Shown here: positions 27,472 to 35,901 of the stretch, piece by piece
Numbering within the stretch: the first letter of the stretch is position 1
Layout: each line of letters opens with the position of its first letter
Assembly: GCF_003345655.1 (NCBI RefSeq)
Contig: NZ_QQOH01000001.1
Coordinates: forward strand, 186,001 to 250,000
From: Motiliproteus coralliicola
GTDB lineage: Bacteria > Pseudomonadota > Gammaproteobacteria > Pseudomonadales > Balneatricaceae
Length of the DNA: 64,000 nucleotides
Direction of reading: 5' to 3'
The notes under the pieces: generated by a model
Told to the model about the DNA's origin: nothing
The model's database searches: none
The model's input: the letters and a program-made list of their open reading frames with translations, nothing else
Translations under genes and position numbers: made by a program

Positions 27472-28725
27472 ATGGCCGAAAGACAACCAATCTCAGAAAC
27501 GCCCAGAAGGCGGGTGTTGTTCGTTGATGACGACACCAATGTTTTGGACGGTTACCGTCGCTTGTTTCGTCAGCAGCGGGATCATTGGGATATGACGTTC
27601 TGTGATTCCGGGGCGCAGGCGCTGGAAAAGCTCGAAGCCGAGTCTTTTGATGTACTGGTCACCGACATGCAGATGCCGGGGATGAATGGCGCTGAGCTGA
27701 TGTCGCATGCGGTCAATGTGGCCCCCGGTGTCGCCCGCATCGTACTGACCGGATATGCCAGTATGAGCTCCTCGGTAGAAGCTACAGACCTGGCCCACCA
27801 GCTACTGAATAAGCCTTGTGATATCGATACTCTGAAGGAGGCGATAGAGCACAGCTGCAAGGTTCAGTCGATCATTACCTCGGACCGGGTCAAGCAGGCG
27901 ATCGGTCGGATAGGTCGATTGCCCTCCCCGCCGACGGTCTACCATGAATTGAGTCGGGCGCTGCGTCAGGAAGATAGTGATGCGGCCACGGTCACGGCGA
28001 TTATAGAGCAGGACATGGCGATCGCCGCGAAACTCCTGCATCTGGTGAATTCGGCCTTCTTCGGGTTGCGACGTCGCGTTGCCAGTCTGGAGCAGGCGGT
28101 CACGCTGTTGGGGCTTAGGCAGATCAGGGATGTGGTGCTGGCAACCCATGTGTTCGGAGCCGATCTGGAAGCGAGCCCGGGTGGTGAACTCAGCCTGGAA
28201 AAGGTGCGTGATCATTCGGTGGCGGTCGCCAGACTAGCGCGGGAGATCATGCTTGAAGAGGGCGAGGGACGTGAATTGGCGGACCAGGCCTTTATCGGAG
28301 GTCTGCTGCATAGCTTCGGCATTCTGGTGCTGGCCAACACCGGCTTTCAAAAGTACGACAAGGCGATCGATTACTGCCGTCGGAAGGGGCGTACGTTACC
28401 GGAAGTGGAGCGGGTGCTGTTCGGGGCAACCCATGCCGAGGCGGGGGCGTATATTTTAGGGCTCTGGAAGATACCGCCGGTTATCGTCGAGGCGGTACTG
28501 ATGCATCAGACACCGGGACAGCTTGTATCTGCCAAATGGAGCCCGGTTACGGCGGTTCATGTGGCCAATGCGCTGGTTCATGAAATGCGCGATGGCGCTA
28601 AACTCTACCCGGTTCAGCCATTGGATAAGACCTATCTGCAGCAACTAGGGCTGCTGGATCGGGTCGAGCGGTGGCGGGAGCTGGCTGGGCTCCAGTTCGA
28701 GGAACTTGAGTCACCCTCTTCGTGA
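27472..28725 (+). CDS. Response regulator with REC and HDOD output domain
   Basis: A 417-residue protein with a CheY-like receiver (about 14-130; acidic pair VDDD, phosphoacceptor Asp65 in VTDMQMPGMNG, Thr in VLTGYAS, Lys in LNKPCD) joined to an HDOD domain (about 150-350; LPSPPTVYHELSRAL, LLHLVNSAFFGLRR, GGLLHSFGILVLAN). HDOD proteins are related to HD hydrolases but usually lack catalytic residues and act in signalling. GTG 27469 and ATG 27472 are adjacent; GGGAGCC upstream fits the ATG. No kinase gene is adjacent, so the partner is unknown. It and trmA separate metG from mrp. Confidence 0.88.
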   Translation: MAERQPISETPRRRVLFVDDDTNVLDGYRRLFRQQRDHWDMTFCDSGAQALEKLEAESFDVLVTDMQMPGMNGAELMSHAVNVAPGVARIVLTGYASMSSSVEATDLAHQLLNKPCDIDTLKEAIEHSCKVQSIITSDRVKQAIGRIGRLPSPPTVYHELSRALRQEDSDAATVTAIIEQDMAIAAKLLHLVNSAFFGLRRRVASLEQAVTLLGLRQIRDVVLATHVFGADLEASPGGELSLEKVRDHSVAVARLAREIMLEEGEGRELADQAFIGGLLHSFGILVLANTGFQKYDKAIDYCRRKGRTLPEVERVLFGATHAEAGAYILGLWKIPPVIVEAVLMHQTPGQLVSAKWSPVTAVHVANALVHEMRDGAKLYPVQPLDKTYLQQLGLLDRVERWRELAGLQFEELESPSS

Positions 28726-28778
28726 CCCTAGACCCATGCAGCTGTTAGAATGCGCGTTTTTTGCCGAATTCCTGCTGC

Positions 28779-29867
28779 ATGAACATAGACGCTGTCGCCC
28801 CCGAGCAATACCAACAACAGCTGGCGGAAAAAGCCGAGCAGATGAAGAGTCTGTTTGGCCCGTTTTCACCACCTGAGCTGGAAGTCTTTCCATCTCCACC
28901 CAGTCATTATCGTCAACGGGCCGAGTTTCGAGTTTGGCACGAAGGCGATGATATCTTTTATGCCATGTTCGAACCCGGTGATAAGCGTCGGCCGATCCGC
29001 CTGGATAGCTGTCCGATGGTGTCGGAACGGATCGAGCAGACCATGTTCGAGCTGCTGGAACTCATCAAGCCTCAACCTTGTTTGCGCAAGCGATTATTTC
29101 AAATCGATTTCCTTTCGACTCTCAGCGGTGAGCTGCTGGTTACGCTGCTGTATCACCGGCCCTTAGAGCAGGATTGGATTGATGCGGCAACCGAGCTGCA
29201 GCAACAGTTGTCGGTCGAAATTATCGGCCGCTCGCGGAAACAGAAGCTGGTATTGGATCACGACTGGGTCGTTGAAAGGCTGCCTTTAGACGGTGTCGCT
29301 TTGGAGTACCAGCAGGTAGAAAACAGCTTTACCCAGCCCAATGCGGCGATCAACATTGAGATGCTGAACTGGGCTCGCGATGTCACGCAACAGGCCGGTG
29401 GTGATCTGTTGGAGCTGTATTGCGGCAATGGCAACTTCACGTTGGCGTTGAGCGATCGTTTCGACCGGGTTTTGGCTACCGAAATCGCCAAGGTGTCGGT
29501 CAATTCGGCGCATTTCAATCTGGAGCGTAATGGCATCGACAATGTCACGATCGCACGGCTTTCCAGCGAAGAGTTCACCCAGGCGATAAACAAGGTAAGG
29601 CCGTTCCGGCGTCTGCGTGAGGTTGACCTGGATAGCTACGATTTCTCCACGGTGTTGGTCGATCCTCCCCGGGCAGGGCTGGATGATGGAACCCGCACTC
29701 TGGTACAGGGGTATCAAGCCATTCTCTATATCTCCTGTAACCCGGAAACCCTGGTGCGTGATCTGAAGCAGCTGACCCAGACCCATCGAATCGCTAGGCT
29801 GGCGCTGTTTGATCAGTTCCCGTACACCCATCATAAAGAGAGCGGCGTATTTCTGGTCAGGCGGTGA
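28779..29867 (+). CDS. trmA: tRNA (uracil-5-)-methyltransferase
   Basis: The 362-residue enzyme makes 5-methyluridine at position 54 of tRNA (T-loop). SAM motif I is LELYCGNGNFTLALS; the VLVDPPRAGLD and ISCNPETLVRDL motifs hold the catalytic cysteine and Asp/Pro loop. The N-terminus (VAPEQYQQQLAEKAEQMKSLF) matches TrmA and lacks the TRAM domain and iron-sulfur cluster of RlmD. ATG at 28779 is chosen by homology; the ribosome site is weak. Confidence 0.95.
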   Translation: MNIDAVAPEQYQQQLAEKAEQMKSLFGPFSPPELEVFPSPPSHYRQRAEFRVWHEGDDIFYAMFEPGDKRRPIRLDSCPMVSERIEQTMFELLELIKPQPCLRKRLFQIDFLSTLSGELLVTLLYHRPLEQDWIDAATELQQQLSVEIIGRSRKQKLVLDHDWVVERLPLDGVALEYQQVENSFTQPNAAINIEMLNWARDVTQQAGGDLLELYCGNGNFTLALSDRFDRVLATEIAKVSVNSAHFNLERNGIDNVTIARLSSEEFTQAINKVRPFRRLREVDLDSYDFSTVLVDPPRAGLDDGTRTLVQGYQAILYISCNPETLVRDLKQLTQTHRIARLALFDQFPYTHHKESGVFLVRR

Positions 29868-29947
29868 TCTGAATCAAATTGGCCGTCGTGGCGTAGATGA
29901 CGTCATCGGGTTGATTCGTTATAGTTGACTTTTTTGGTTGGTTTTTG

Positions 29948-29963
29948 CCGGGGTATACCCCGG
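29948..29963. promoter_or_regulatory. Perfect 16-base palindrome CCGGGG-TATA-CCCCGG before mrp
   Basis: The palindrome ends 15 bases before the mrp start, just ahead of its ribosome site (GAGG at 29969). It could be an operator or a small leader hairpin with a six-pair GC stem. The binding factor is unknown. Confidence 0.4.
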
Positions 29964-29978
29964 TCTGTGAGGATACAG

Positions 29979-31073
29979 ATGAGTGCAACACTGCAGGCGC
30001 AGCTTCAAACCGTATTTTCTGACTATGTTCCGCCCTTCAGCCAGCAGACCCTGAAACAGGCCCGGGCGATCAAATCGCTTGAGGTCGACGGATCGGTCTG
30101 CAAGCTGTTGCTGGAGTTGGGGTATCCGGTTAAGTCGATCTGCGATGAGATGGTGCCGCAACTCAGAGATCTGGCGCTGTCGGTCAACGGAATCGAAAAG
30201 CTGGAGTTGGAACTCGATAGTAAGGTTGTCGCTCACCGGGCTCAGAATAACCTCAAGAGCCTGGAAAATGTCCGCAACATTATCGCCGTTGCTTCAGGCA
30301 AGGGTGGAGTAGGCAAGTCCACTACAACCGTCAACCTGGCCTTGGCGATGGCGGCTGAAGGGGCACGAGTCGGTATTCTGGATGCCGATATCTATGGCCC
30401 GAGTCAGGGGCGGATGCTGGGTATCGAGCCGGGAACCAAGCCTCAACCAGCCGATAATGCGATGTATCCGGTGCAGGCTCTGGGGCTACAGGCGATGTCG
30501 ATGAGCCTGCTGGTTGACGAGGACCAACCGATGGTCTGGCGGGGCCCGATGGTCAGCGGCGCACTGCAGCAGATGTTGACTCAGACGCTCTGGAATGACC
30601 TCGACTACCTGTTTGTCGATATGCCCCCGGGAACCGGTGATATCCAACTGACTTTGTCTCAAAAAGCCCCGCTGACCGGTGCGGTTATCGTCACTACGCC
30701 GCAGGATATCGCGCTGCTCGATGCCAAGAAGGGAATCGAGATGTTCCGCAAGGTCGATGTTCCGGTACTGGGGATTGTTGAAAACATGAGCCTGCATACC
30801 TGTAGTCAGTGTGGCCATAGCGAGCCGATATTCGGCGAGGGCGGCGGTGAGCAGATTGCTGAGAAATATCAGGTTGATCTGCTGGGGCGTCTGCCTTTGA
30901 AGCTGTCAATCCGTGAGCAGGCCGATGCCGGACATCCGACCGTCGTCAATGAGCCGGAATCCGCCGAGGCAGGGTTCTATCGTGAGATCGCGCTGAAACT
31001 GGCGGCGTCGTTGGCGGCTCGGGCCAAGAATTACGCCAATGTATTCCCGGAGATCGTGGTCCAGAACGACTAA
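29979..31073 (+). CDS. apbC: Iron-sulfur cluster carrier protein Mrp/ApbC
   Basis: The 364-residue P-loop NTPase carries and transfers Fe-S clusters. A DUF59/MIP18-like N-terminal domain (about 1-85) is followed by the deviant Walker A VASGKGGVGKSTTTVNLA and the family motif DIYGPSQGRMLG. FVDMPPGTGDIQLTLSQ and VENMSLHTCSQCGHSEP follow, the latter with the CxxC that bridges a cluster in the dimer. ATG at 29979 follows GAGGATACAG. It is next to dcd, as in Pseudomonas. Confidence 0.95.
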   Translation: MSATLQAQLQTVFSDYVPPFSQQTLKQARAIKSLEVDGSVCKLLLELGYPVKSICDEMVPQLRDLALSVNGIEKLELELDSKVVAHRAQNNLKSLENVRNIIAVASGKGGVGKSTTTVNLALAMAAEGARVGILDADIYGPSQGRMLGIEPGTKPQPADNAMYPVQALGLQAMSMSLLVDEDQPMVWRGPMVSGALQQMLTQTLWNDLDYLFVDMPPGTGDIQLTLSQKAPLTGAVIVTTPQDIALLDAKKGIEMFRKVDVPVLGIVENMSLHTCSQCGHSEPIFGEGGGEQIAEKYQVDLLGRLPLKLSIREQADAGHPTVVNEPESAEAGFYREIALKLAASLAARAKNYANVFPEIVVQND

Positions 31074-31117
31074 CCTCTGGCCTGACACCGACCTGGCTGC
31101 CGATGCGGCAGCCCTAT

Positions 31118-31152
31118 AAAACCGCACCGCTTCGGAAAAGTGCGGTTTTTTT
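31118..31152 (+). terminator. Rho-independent terminator after mrp
   Basis: AAAACCGCAC pairs with GTGCGGTTTT around a 12-base loop and runs into a T-tract. Confidence 0.85.
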
Positions 31153-31223
31153 GTTGCATTGCAGGTATCATAGCCCGGTTTGTCCGGGTCTTTATCAAAT
31201 ACAGTTGGGATTGAATTAGCATT

Positions 31224-31790
31224 ATGGGTATCAAATCAGACACTTGGATCCGAAAAGCGGCGCTGGAACAGGACATGATTGCGCCCTTTGAACCGGGCCA
31301 GGTTCGGAGCCGTGATGGTGAGCGTATCGTATCCTTCGGCACCTCCAGCTATGGTTACGATGTCCGCTGTGCCAACGAGTTCAAGATCTTCACCAACATC
31401 AACTCCTCAATGGTGGATCCTAAAGACTTCGATCATCAGAGCTTTGTCGATGTGGTTTCTGACGTCTGTATCATTCCGCCAAACTCCTTTGCGTTGGCGC
31501 GTACCGTGGAATACTTCAAGATTCCGCGCGATGTACTGACGATCTGCCTGGGTAAGAGCACCTATGCTCGCTGCGGTATCATCGTCAACGTCACTCCGCT
31601 GGAACCGGAGTGGGAAGGTCATGTGACGTTGGAGTTCTCCAATACGACGCCGCTGCCGGCAAAGATCTATGCCAACGAAGGAGTCGCTCAGATGCTGTTC
31701 CTGGGGGCTGATGAGGTCTGCGAAACCTCGTATAAGGATCGCAACGGCAAGTATATGGGCCAGACCGGCGTTGTCGTTCCACGCACCTAA
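31224..31790 (+). CDS. dcd: dCTP deaminase
   Basis: The 188-residue homotrimeric enzyme deaminates dCTP to dUTP, feeding dTTP synthesis. Motifs include [19 protein letters not shown], the substrate loop [20 protein letters not shown] with the catalytic Glu in the following [13 protein letters not shown], and the C-terminal [14 protein letters not shown] that closes over the triphosphate. Length is normal. ATG at 31224 is used although no strong ribosome site precedes it. The next gene starts six bases after its stop, so they are probably co-transcribed. Confidence 0.96.
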   Translation: MGIKSDTWIRKAALEQDMIAPFEPGQVRSRDGERIVSFGTSSYGYDVRCANEFKIFTNINSSMVDPKDFDHQSFVDVVSDVCIIPPNSFALARTVEYFKIPRDVLTICLGKSTYARCGIIVNVTPLEPEWEGHVTLEFSNTTPLPAKIYANEGVAQMLFLGADEVCETSYKDRNGKYMGQTGVVVPRT

Positions 31791-31796
31791 GCCGCG

Positions 31797-32429
31797 ATGA
31801 TTCCGAATTACGAAAAAATCACCGAATTCTGGTGTGAAGTTGTCAGTACCATCGAAGCCTTGCTGCAGGAGACCGATGAGAGTCGTGCACACGGGTTGCT
31901 GAATCACTATGAGAAGCAACTGAAACGGATCGACGGCAATCTGACCTTCCATTTTGAGCGGAACGAGTCCAATAACCGAATCGAGATGATTATCGGTTGC
32001 GATGGATATGCCCAGTCGATCGCTGCTGTGCTCAGTCTGGTTGATGCCGCACCGTTGATGGATGGTGTGCAGGTGATAGCGTTCAATAATCGTCACGACC
32101 CCCTGCCGGAATGTATTCGGGTGGGTGATGACGACTACGCTATCGAGCAGTTCTGGTTCAGTCATCGGCTAGAGGCCGGAGAGTTTCATCTGTCGATCTA
32201 TCTTGACGAGCTGGACACTATGGACGGTAACCCGGCCGTTGAAGCCGTGATGATCTATCTGGATGCGCTGCTGGGAGAGTTCGATCTGATGACCCGGGTT
32301 GCGACGCTGTGTTGGTACGATAAGCCGCAGGATCCGCTCGATTATGGATTGCGGCCACTGAGCGACGTTCGGGATCTATTCGATAGTCTCAGGGATCAGA
32401 TTCGCCTGATCGGGGTGACATTGCACTGA
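31797..32429 (+). CDS. Hypothetical protein following dcd (210 aa)
   Basis: I do not recognise this protein. It is acidic and soluble, without signal peptide, membrane helix or metal-binding motif. Mixed helix and strand can be traced, with NRIEMIIGCDGYAQSIAAVL and EFHLSIYLDELDTMDGNPAV as the most regular stretches. The pattern resembles small bacterial proteins described only by DUF numbers. It begins six bases after dcd and ends before a bidirectional terminator, so it belongs to the dcd transcription unit. Codon use matches its neighbours. Confidence 0.75.
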   Translation: MIPNYEKITEFWCEVVSTIEALLQETDESRAHGLLNHYEKQLKRIDGNLTFHFERNESNNRIEMIIGCDGYAQSIAAVLSLVDAAPLMDGVQVIAFNNRHDPLPECIRVGDDDYAIEQFWFSHRLEAGEFHLSIYLDELDTMDGNPAVEAVMIYLDALLGEFDLMTRVATLCWYDKPQDPLDYGLRPLSDVRDLFDSLRDQIRLIGVTLH

Positions 32430-32463
32430 CAAGGCTCGCCAGGATTCAGGTTAGTCAGGTCGA

Positions 32464-32503
32464 CAAAAACGGCGTTGGGTTTACAGCCTCAACGCCGTTT
32501 TTG
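32464..32503. terminator. Bidirectional rho-independent terminator
   Basis: AAAAACGGCGTTG and CAACGCCGTTTTT form a 13-pair stem with A and T runs on both sides. It ends the dcd unit on the plus strand and the small-peptide unit on the minus strand. Confidence 0.9.
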
Positions 32504-32506
32504 GTT

Positions 32507-32566
32507 TTAGTTGTTGGACAGAACGCAGACTTTCTCGTCGTCCTGATCCTCATAATAGCTGTTCAT
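32507..32566 (-). CDS. Very small acidic peptide (19 aa) with a strong ribosome-binding site
   Basis: ATG at 32566 is preceded on the minus strand by GGGGGGAG and an eight-base spacer, one of the best ribosome sites in the window. The frame encodes MNSYYEDQDDEKVCVLSNN and stops at 32507, four bases before a perfect terminator stem. The peptide is acidic, with one cysteine. A TTGACA promoter and a palindrome lie upstream. It overlaps the 3' part of a 33-codon frame in another register, so translation may be coupled. It could be a leader peptide, a signalling peptide or a modified-peptide precursor. No homologue is known to me. Confidence 0.5.
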   Translation of the reverse strand: MNSYYEDQDDEKVCVLSNN

Positions 32567-32651
32567 GGATTCTACTCCCCCCTCTCCAGCTCAGTCCGTT
32601 GAACCCGTTCCAACGCAGGCGCGTTATCGGTTTGGCCTCATTAAACTTCAT
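32550..32651 (-). CDS. Possible small basic peptide (33 aa) overlapping the 19-aa frame
   Basis: ATG at 32651 follows TAGGTGG with a five-base spacer. The frame starts MKFNEAKPITRLRWNGF, contains two Trp and is basic. It ends inside the 19-aa frame, overlapping it by 17 bases. The predicted transcription start would leave a leader of only about ten bases. It may be a real peptide or an upstream frame that controls the second one. Evidence is position and ribosome site only. Confidence 0.35.
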   Translation of the reverse strand: MKFNEAKPITRLRWNGFNGLSWRGGSRIHEQLL

Positions 32652-32660
32652 CGGCGCCAC

Positions 32661-32678
32661 CTACTAGGACTTTAGTAG
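32661..32678. promoter_or_regulatory. Palindrome CTACTA-N6-TAGTAG over the peptide-gene promoter
   Basis: Six-base arms are separated by six bases. The site overlaps the -10 box and the likely transcription start of the small-peptide unit, a typical place for a repressor. The spacing would also suit a LuxR/NarL-type dimer. The factor is unknown. Confidence 0.55.
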
Positions 32679-32698
32679 AGGATTTTTAAAATTGTCAA
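32669..32698 (-). promoter_or_regulatory. Sigma-70 promoter of the small-peptide unit
   Basis: On the minus strand TTGACA (32698-32693) is a perfect -35 box and TAAAGT (32674-32669) matches four of six -10 positions, with an 18-base spacer. Confidence 0.55.
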
Positions 32699-32787
32699 TT
32701 TTTGCTGTTGCTGTTTGTTGGCAGCTCGGCCGAGTCAATACGACAGCAGCGTTGATTCAGTCGATTGCTGTTTGATCTGATCCATAA

Positions 32788-35700
32788 TCAGAGCGGGAGT
32801 CCCGGTTCCTGCACATCTGAGATGGGGGCGGTTAACGGTAGGGTCAGGATCATGCGGGTACCGCACCCGACCTGGCTATCGAGCTCTATGCTGCCGCCCA
32901 ACACCTGGTTGGTCAGGTTGTGGACGATGTTGAGTCCGAGTCCGGAGCCACCTTTGCCCAGTTTTGAGGTGAAGAAGGGGTCAAATACTTTGCCGATATC
33001 ATCCGGAGCAATCCCGCAGCCGTTGTCGCTGACACTAAGTTCGACTTGTGACTCACCCTGTGCTCGGGCAGTAACCTCGATGCGCCCCTGGCTGCGTCCG
33101 TCGAAGCCGTGTAACAGTGAGTTGTTGATCAGGTTGGTCAAAATTTGGCCCAGGGGTCCCGGATAGCTGTCGAGCTGTAGGTTGTCCGGGATGTTGCAGT
33201 GAAGCTCAAAGGGGGTCTTCTTCAGCGTCGGTGCCAGGGTCACAGCGATCTCATTGACCACCTCATGCAGCTTGAACTGACGTCGTTGGGAGCTGGTCTG
33301 GTCGATCGCCACCTGTTTGAAACTGCTGACCAGTTCAGAGGCTTTATGCAGGTTATGTTCAACAATGGTGCAGCCAGCACGGGCATCATCGACAAAGCGC
33401 TCCAGGCTCGAGCGTTTTAACGAGCCCTGTTCAAAATCCTGCTCCAGCGAGCGGGTGTGTTCTTCCAGCGTGGTGGCGGCCATCAGCGAGTTGCCGATCG
33501 GGGTGTTGAGTTCGTGAGCGATGCCTGCCACCAGCGACCCCAGTGCTGCCAGCTTTTCGGAACGAACCAGCTCGTCTTGAGCCAGCTCCAGACTTCGGAG
33601 CGCGCTCTGCAGCTCCTCATTGATTTGAGCCAGTTCGCTGGTGCGCTCCAGAACCCGGGTTTCCAGTGATTGATTGAGCTCGTGAATTTCGCGCTGTGCC
33701 TGCAGTTTATGGGTTATATCCTGGTAGGACCGGAGTACCAGGTGCTCACCTCCTACCTGTAGGACCCGGGCCGAGATATTGCAGCTGATGATGCTGCCGT
33801 CCTGTTTCATCATCTCGATTTCAAAGTCGTCGACCTGCCCTTGAGCAAGCAGTGTTTCGGCGATCTGTTGGCGTTTGATCGGGTCCGGCCAGATACCCAG
33901 ATCATCGCTGGTGTGGCCGATGGCGCTGCTGCGGCTGATCCCCAGCAGTCGGCACCAGGCGTCGTTGCAGTTGAGGAACCGGGGGGTATTGGAGAAATAG
34001 GAAACCGACATCGCCACTGGGGATGAATCGAAAAACGAGATAAATTTCTGCTCGCTGCTGCGCAGCTTGGCTTCCATCCGCTTGCGTTCACTGACATCGT
34101 CGATCGAGCTCATGATCGCGATGACATCGCCCTTGTTGTCCTCAATGGGCTGGTTGTACCACTGGCAGGTAATGATTCGACCGCTGGCGGTAATATTGTT
34201 GATCTCGCTGCGATAACCGCCGATGTTGGCGAGCAGGGTTGCCATCACGCCTTCCATCCGGTCTTGTTCCTCCGGCGGTACGATGAACATCATCGGCTTG
34301 CCTAGGGCGAGCTCGCGCGGGTAGCCGAAGATCTCCTCGGCAGATTCGTTCCACTCCCGTACATTGCCGTTGAGGTCCCATTCGATGACTGCCACGGGAC
34401 TCTGCTGGATCAGGGCTCGGTAACGCTGCTCCCGCTCGCGGAGTGTTCGCTCGACTAGGCGTAGCTCCGATAGATCGATATCCATTACCGCAGTGCGCGG
34501 TGGCGAATCCTCCAGCCCCGGAATCAGAAACAGGGTCGAGAGTACATTGACCACTGAGCCGTCCTTGCAGGTGATTTCGCATTCCTTGGGACCGATGGTC
34601 CCACCGTTTTGATACAGCGCCTGCTGATCGCGAAAGAACGCCAGCTGCTGTTGCTGGCTGTAGCGCAGATGGTTCAGGTCTTTACCGATCACGTCGTCTC
34701 GGTCGAACTTGTAGAGCCGTTCAGAAGCGGTGTTCCAGTACAGGACCCTCCCTTTGTCATCAAACCATTGGATTGCGACATTGGGTGTTTGCTCCATGGT
34801 GGCTCGCAGGCTGATTTCGCTGTTGCTCAGCTCACGCTCACGCTGTTGAATCGCCGCTGCCATCGCCTGTAGGTGCCGGCTTAAGTCGGTGAATTCGGCA
34901 ACATGGATTTCAGGCCAGCGCAGTTCATAATTGCCGCTGGCCAGTTGGTGGGCGTTATCAGAGTAGTGCTTGATCCGTCGGCTCAGCCCCCGTGCCAGCA
35001 GTACGCCGCTGATCAGGGCTGCCAGCAAGGCCAGTACGCAGGCAGCGATAGCAGCTTCGGTGGCCAGCCAGACAAAGCGATAGGCGTGTTGTTTTGCCTG
35101 GGACACCAGCACCAACCAACCGAGCTTGGGGACGACGACCGAGGATCCGATCAGCTGTTGATTCTGGAACCTGAACTCTTCGGTCGAGAGACCGTCCTTC
35201 AGACCCTGGGTGACGATGTTGAGGTTTCGCAGGCTCAGTTGCTGACCGGTAAGGTTGGGATCTGGGTGGGAGATCAGCTGCGCATTGCGATCGATGAGCA
35301 TGGTGCTCAGGTGCGAGTTGTTACTCTGATGGGATGAGATCTCGGATAGTTCGCTAAGCGAAAGTTCGGCTACCAGAGAAAAGTCGGCATCGATCGGGAT
35401 GGCGATGGCGACAGCCAGATCTCCGGAGGTTGCTGACAGATAGGTGTTTGACCACACACGACTGTGAAGACCGCGTGAGCGTCGATAGAACGCCTTGCGG
35501 GATATATCGACACCCAGATAGGTATCCCGTTCGGCTTGGCGCTTTGGGGGTAGGCCGATCTCCAATGTGATGCCGCGGTTGTCGATGATGGAGATCGACT
35601 CGTAGATATCGCTGTCGCCGATATGGGCATCCAGCAGCGGCTGCCATGTGCCAGCGCGGCGTGGCAGTCGTCCCTTCAGGTAATTAGCGATCGAGGTGAG

Positions 35701-35898
35701 TTCGTGTTCGGCACCGCCAAGACGCCCCTCGAGATTGGCAGCCACTGCGTGGGCGATATCCTGGTGCCCCGATTCGACATCGGCCCGAATCTGCGGGATT
35801 ACCCATAAGTACGATATCAGCGCCAGTGCGATCAACGGAAAGGCGGTAATCAGTGCGATCTGCAAAGACAGCACCTGGCTCATTCGCCACTGAATCAT
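32788..35898 (-). CDS. Sensor histidine kinase with periplasmic Cache, HAMP and three PAS domains
   Basis: The 1036-residue inner-membrane kinase has a first transmembrane helix (about 10-37), a periplasmic dCache-like sensor (about 40-270), a second helix (LATEAAIAACVLALLAALIS) and a HAMP region to about 355. Three PAS domains follow (roughly 370-490, 495-610, 620-735; VIEWDLNGNVREWN is the most typical), then a coiled coil. The HisKA box SLVAGIAHELNTPIGNS has its His near 794. The HATPase part has LINNSLLHGFDG, DNGCGIAPDDIG and GGSGLGLNIV. It starts three bases after the substrate-binding lipoprotein gene, so one operon is clear. No DNA-binding regulator is encoded here; the REC-EAL protein is the obvious partner. 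Confidence 0.9.
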   Translation of the reverse strand: MIQWRMSQVLSLQIALITAFPLIALALISYLWVIPQIRADVESGHQDIAHAVAANLEGRLGGAEHELTSIANYLKGRLPRRAGTWQPLLDAHIGDSDIYESISIIDNRGITLEIGLPPKRQAERDTYLGVDISRKAFYRRSRGLHSRVWSNTYLSATSGDLAVAIAIPIDADFSLVAELSLSELSEISSHQSNNSHLSTMLIDRNAQLISHPDPNLTGQQLSLRNLNIVTQGLKDGLSTEEFRFQNQQLIGSSVVVPKLGWLVLVSQAKQHAYRFVWLATEAAIAACVLALLAALISGVLLARGLSRRIKHYSDNAHQLASGNYELRWPEIHVAEFTDLSRHLQAMAAAIQQRERELSNSEISLRATMEQTPNVAIQWFDDKGRVLYWNTASERLYKFDRDDVIGKDLNHLRYSQQQQLAFFRDQQALYQNGGTIGPKECEITCKDGSVVNVLSTLFLIPGLEDSPPRTAVMDIDLSELRLVERTLREREQRYRALIQQSPVAVIEWDLNGNVREWNESAEEIFGYPRELALGKPMMFIVPPEEQDRMEGVMATLLANIGGYRSEINNITASGRIITCQWYNQPIEDNKGDVIAIMSSIDDVSERKRMEAKLRSSEQKFISFFDSSPVAMSVSYFSNTPRFLNCNDAWCRLLGISRSSAIGHTSDDLGIWPDPIKRQQIAETLLAQGQVDDFEIEMMKQDGSIISCNISARVLQVGGEHLVLRSYQDITHKLQAQREIHELNQSLETRVLERTSELAQINEELQSALRSLELAQDELVRSEKLAALGSLVAGIAHELNTPIGNSLMAATTLEEHTRSLEQDFEQGSLKRSSLERFVDDARAGCTIVEHNLHKASELVSSFKQVAIDQTSSQRRQFKLHEVVNEIAVTLAPTLKKTPFELHCNIPDNLQLDSYPGPLGQILTNLINNSLLHGFDGRSQGRIEVTARAQGESQVELSVSDNGCGIAPDDIGKVFDPFFTSKLGKGGSGLGLNIVHNLTNQVLGGSIELDSQVGCGTRMILTLPLTAPISDVQEPGLPL

Positions 35899-35901
35899 GG
35901 G

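Noticed and set aside
32565-32675. A 36-codon plus-strand frame (MDSTPPSPAQSVEP...) in the small-peptide region
   Set aside because: No ribosome site or promoter on the plus strand, and it sits beyond the terminator of the dcd unit. The minus-strand reading has all signals.
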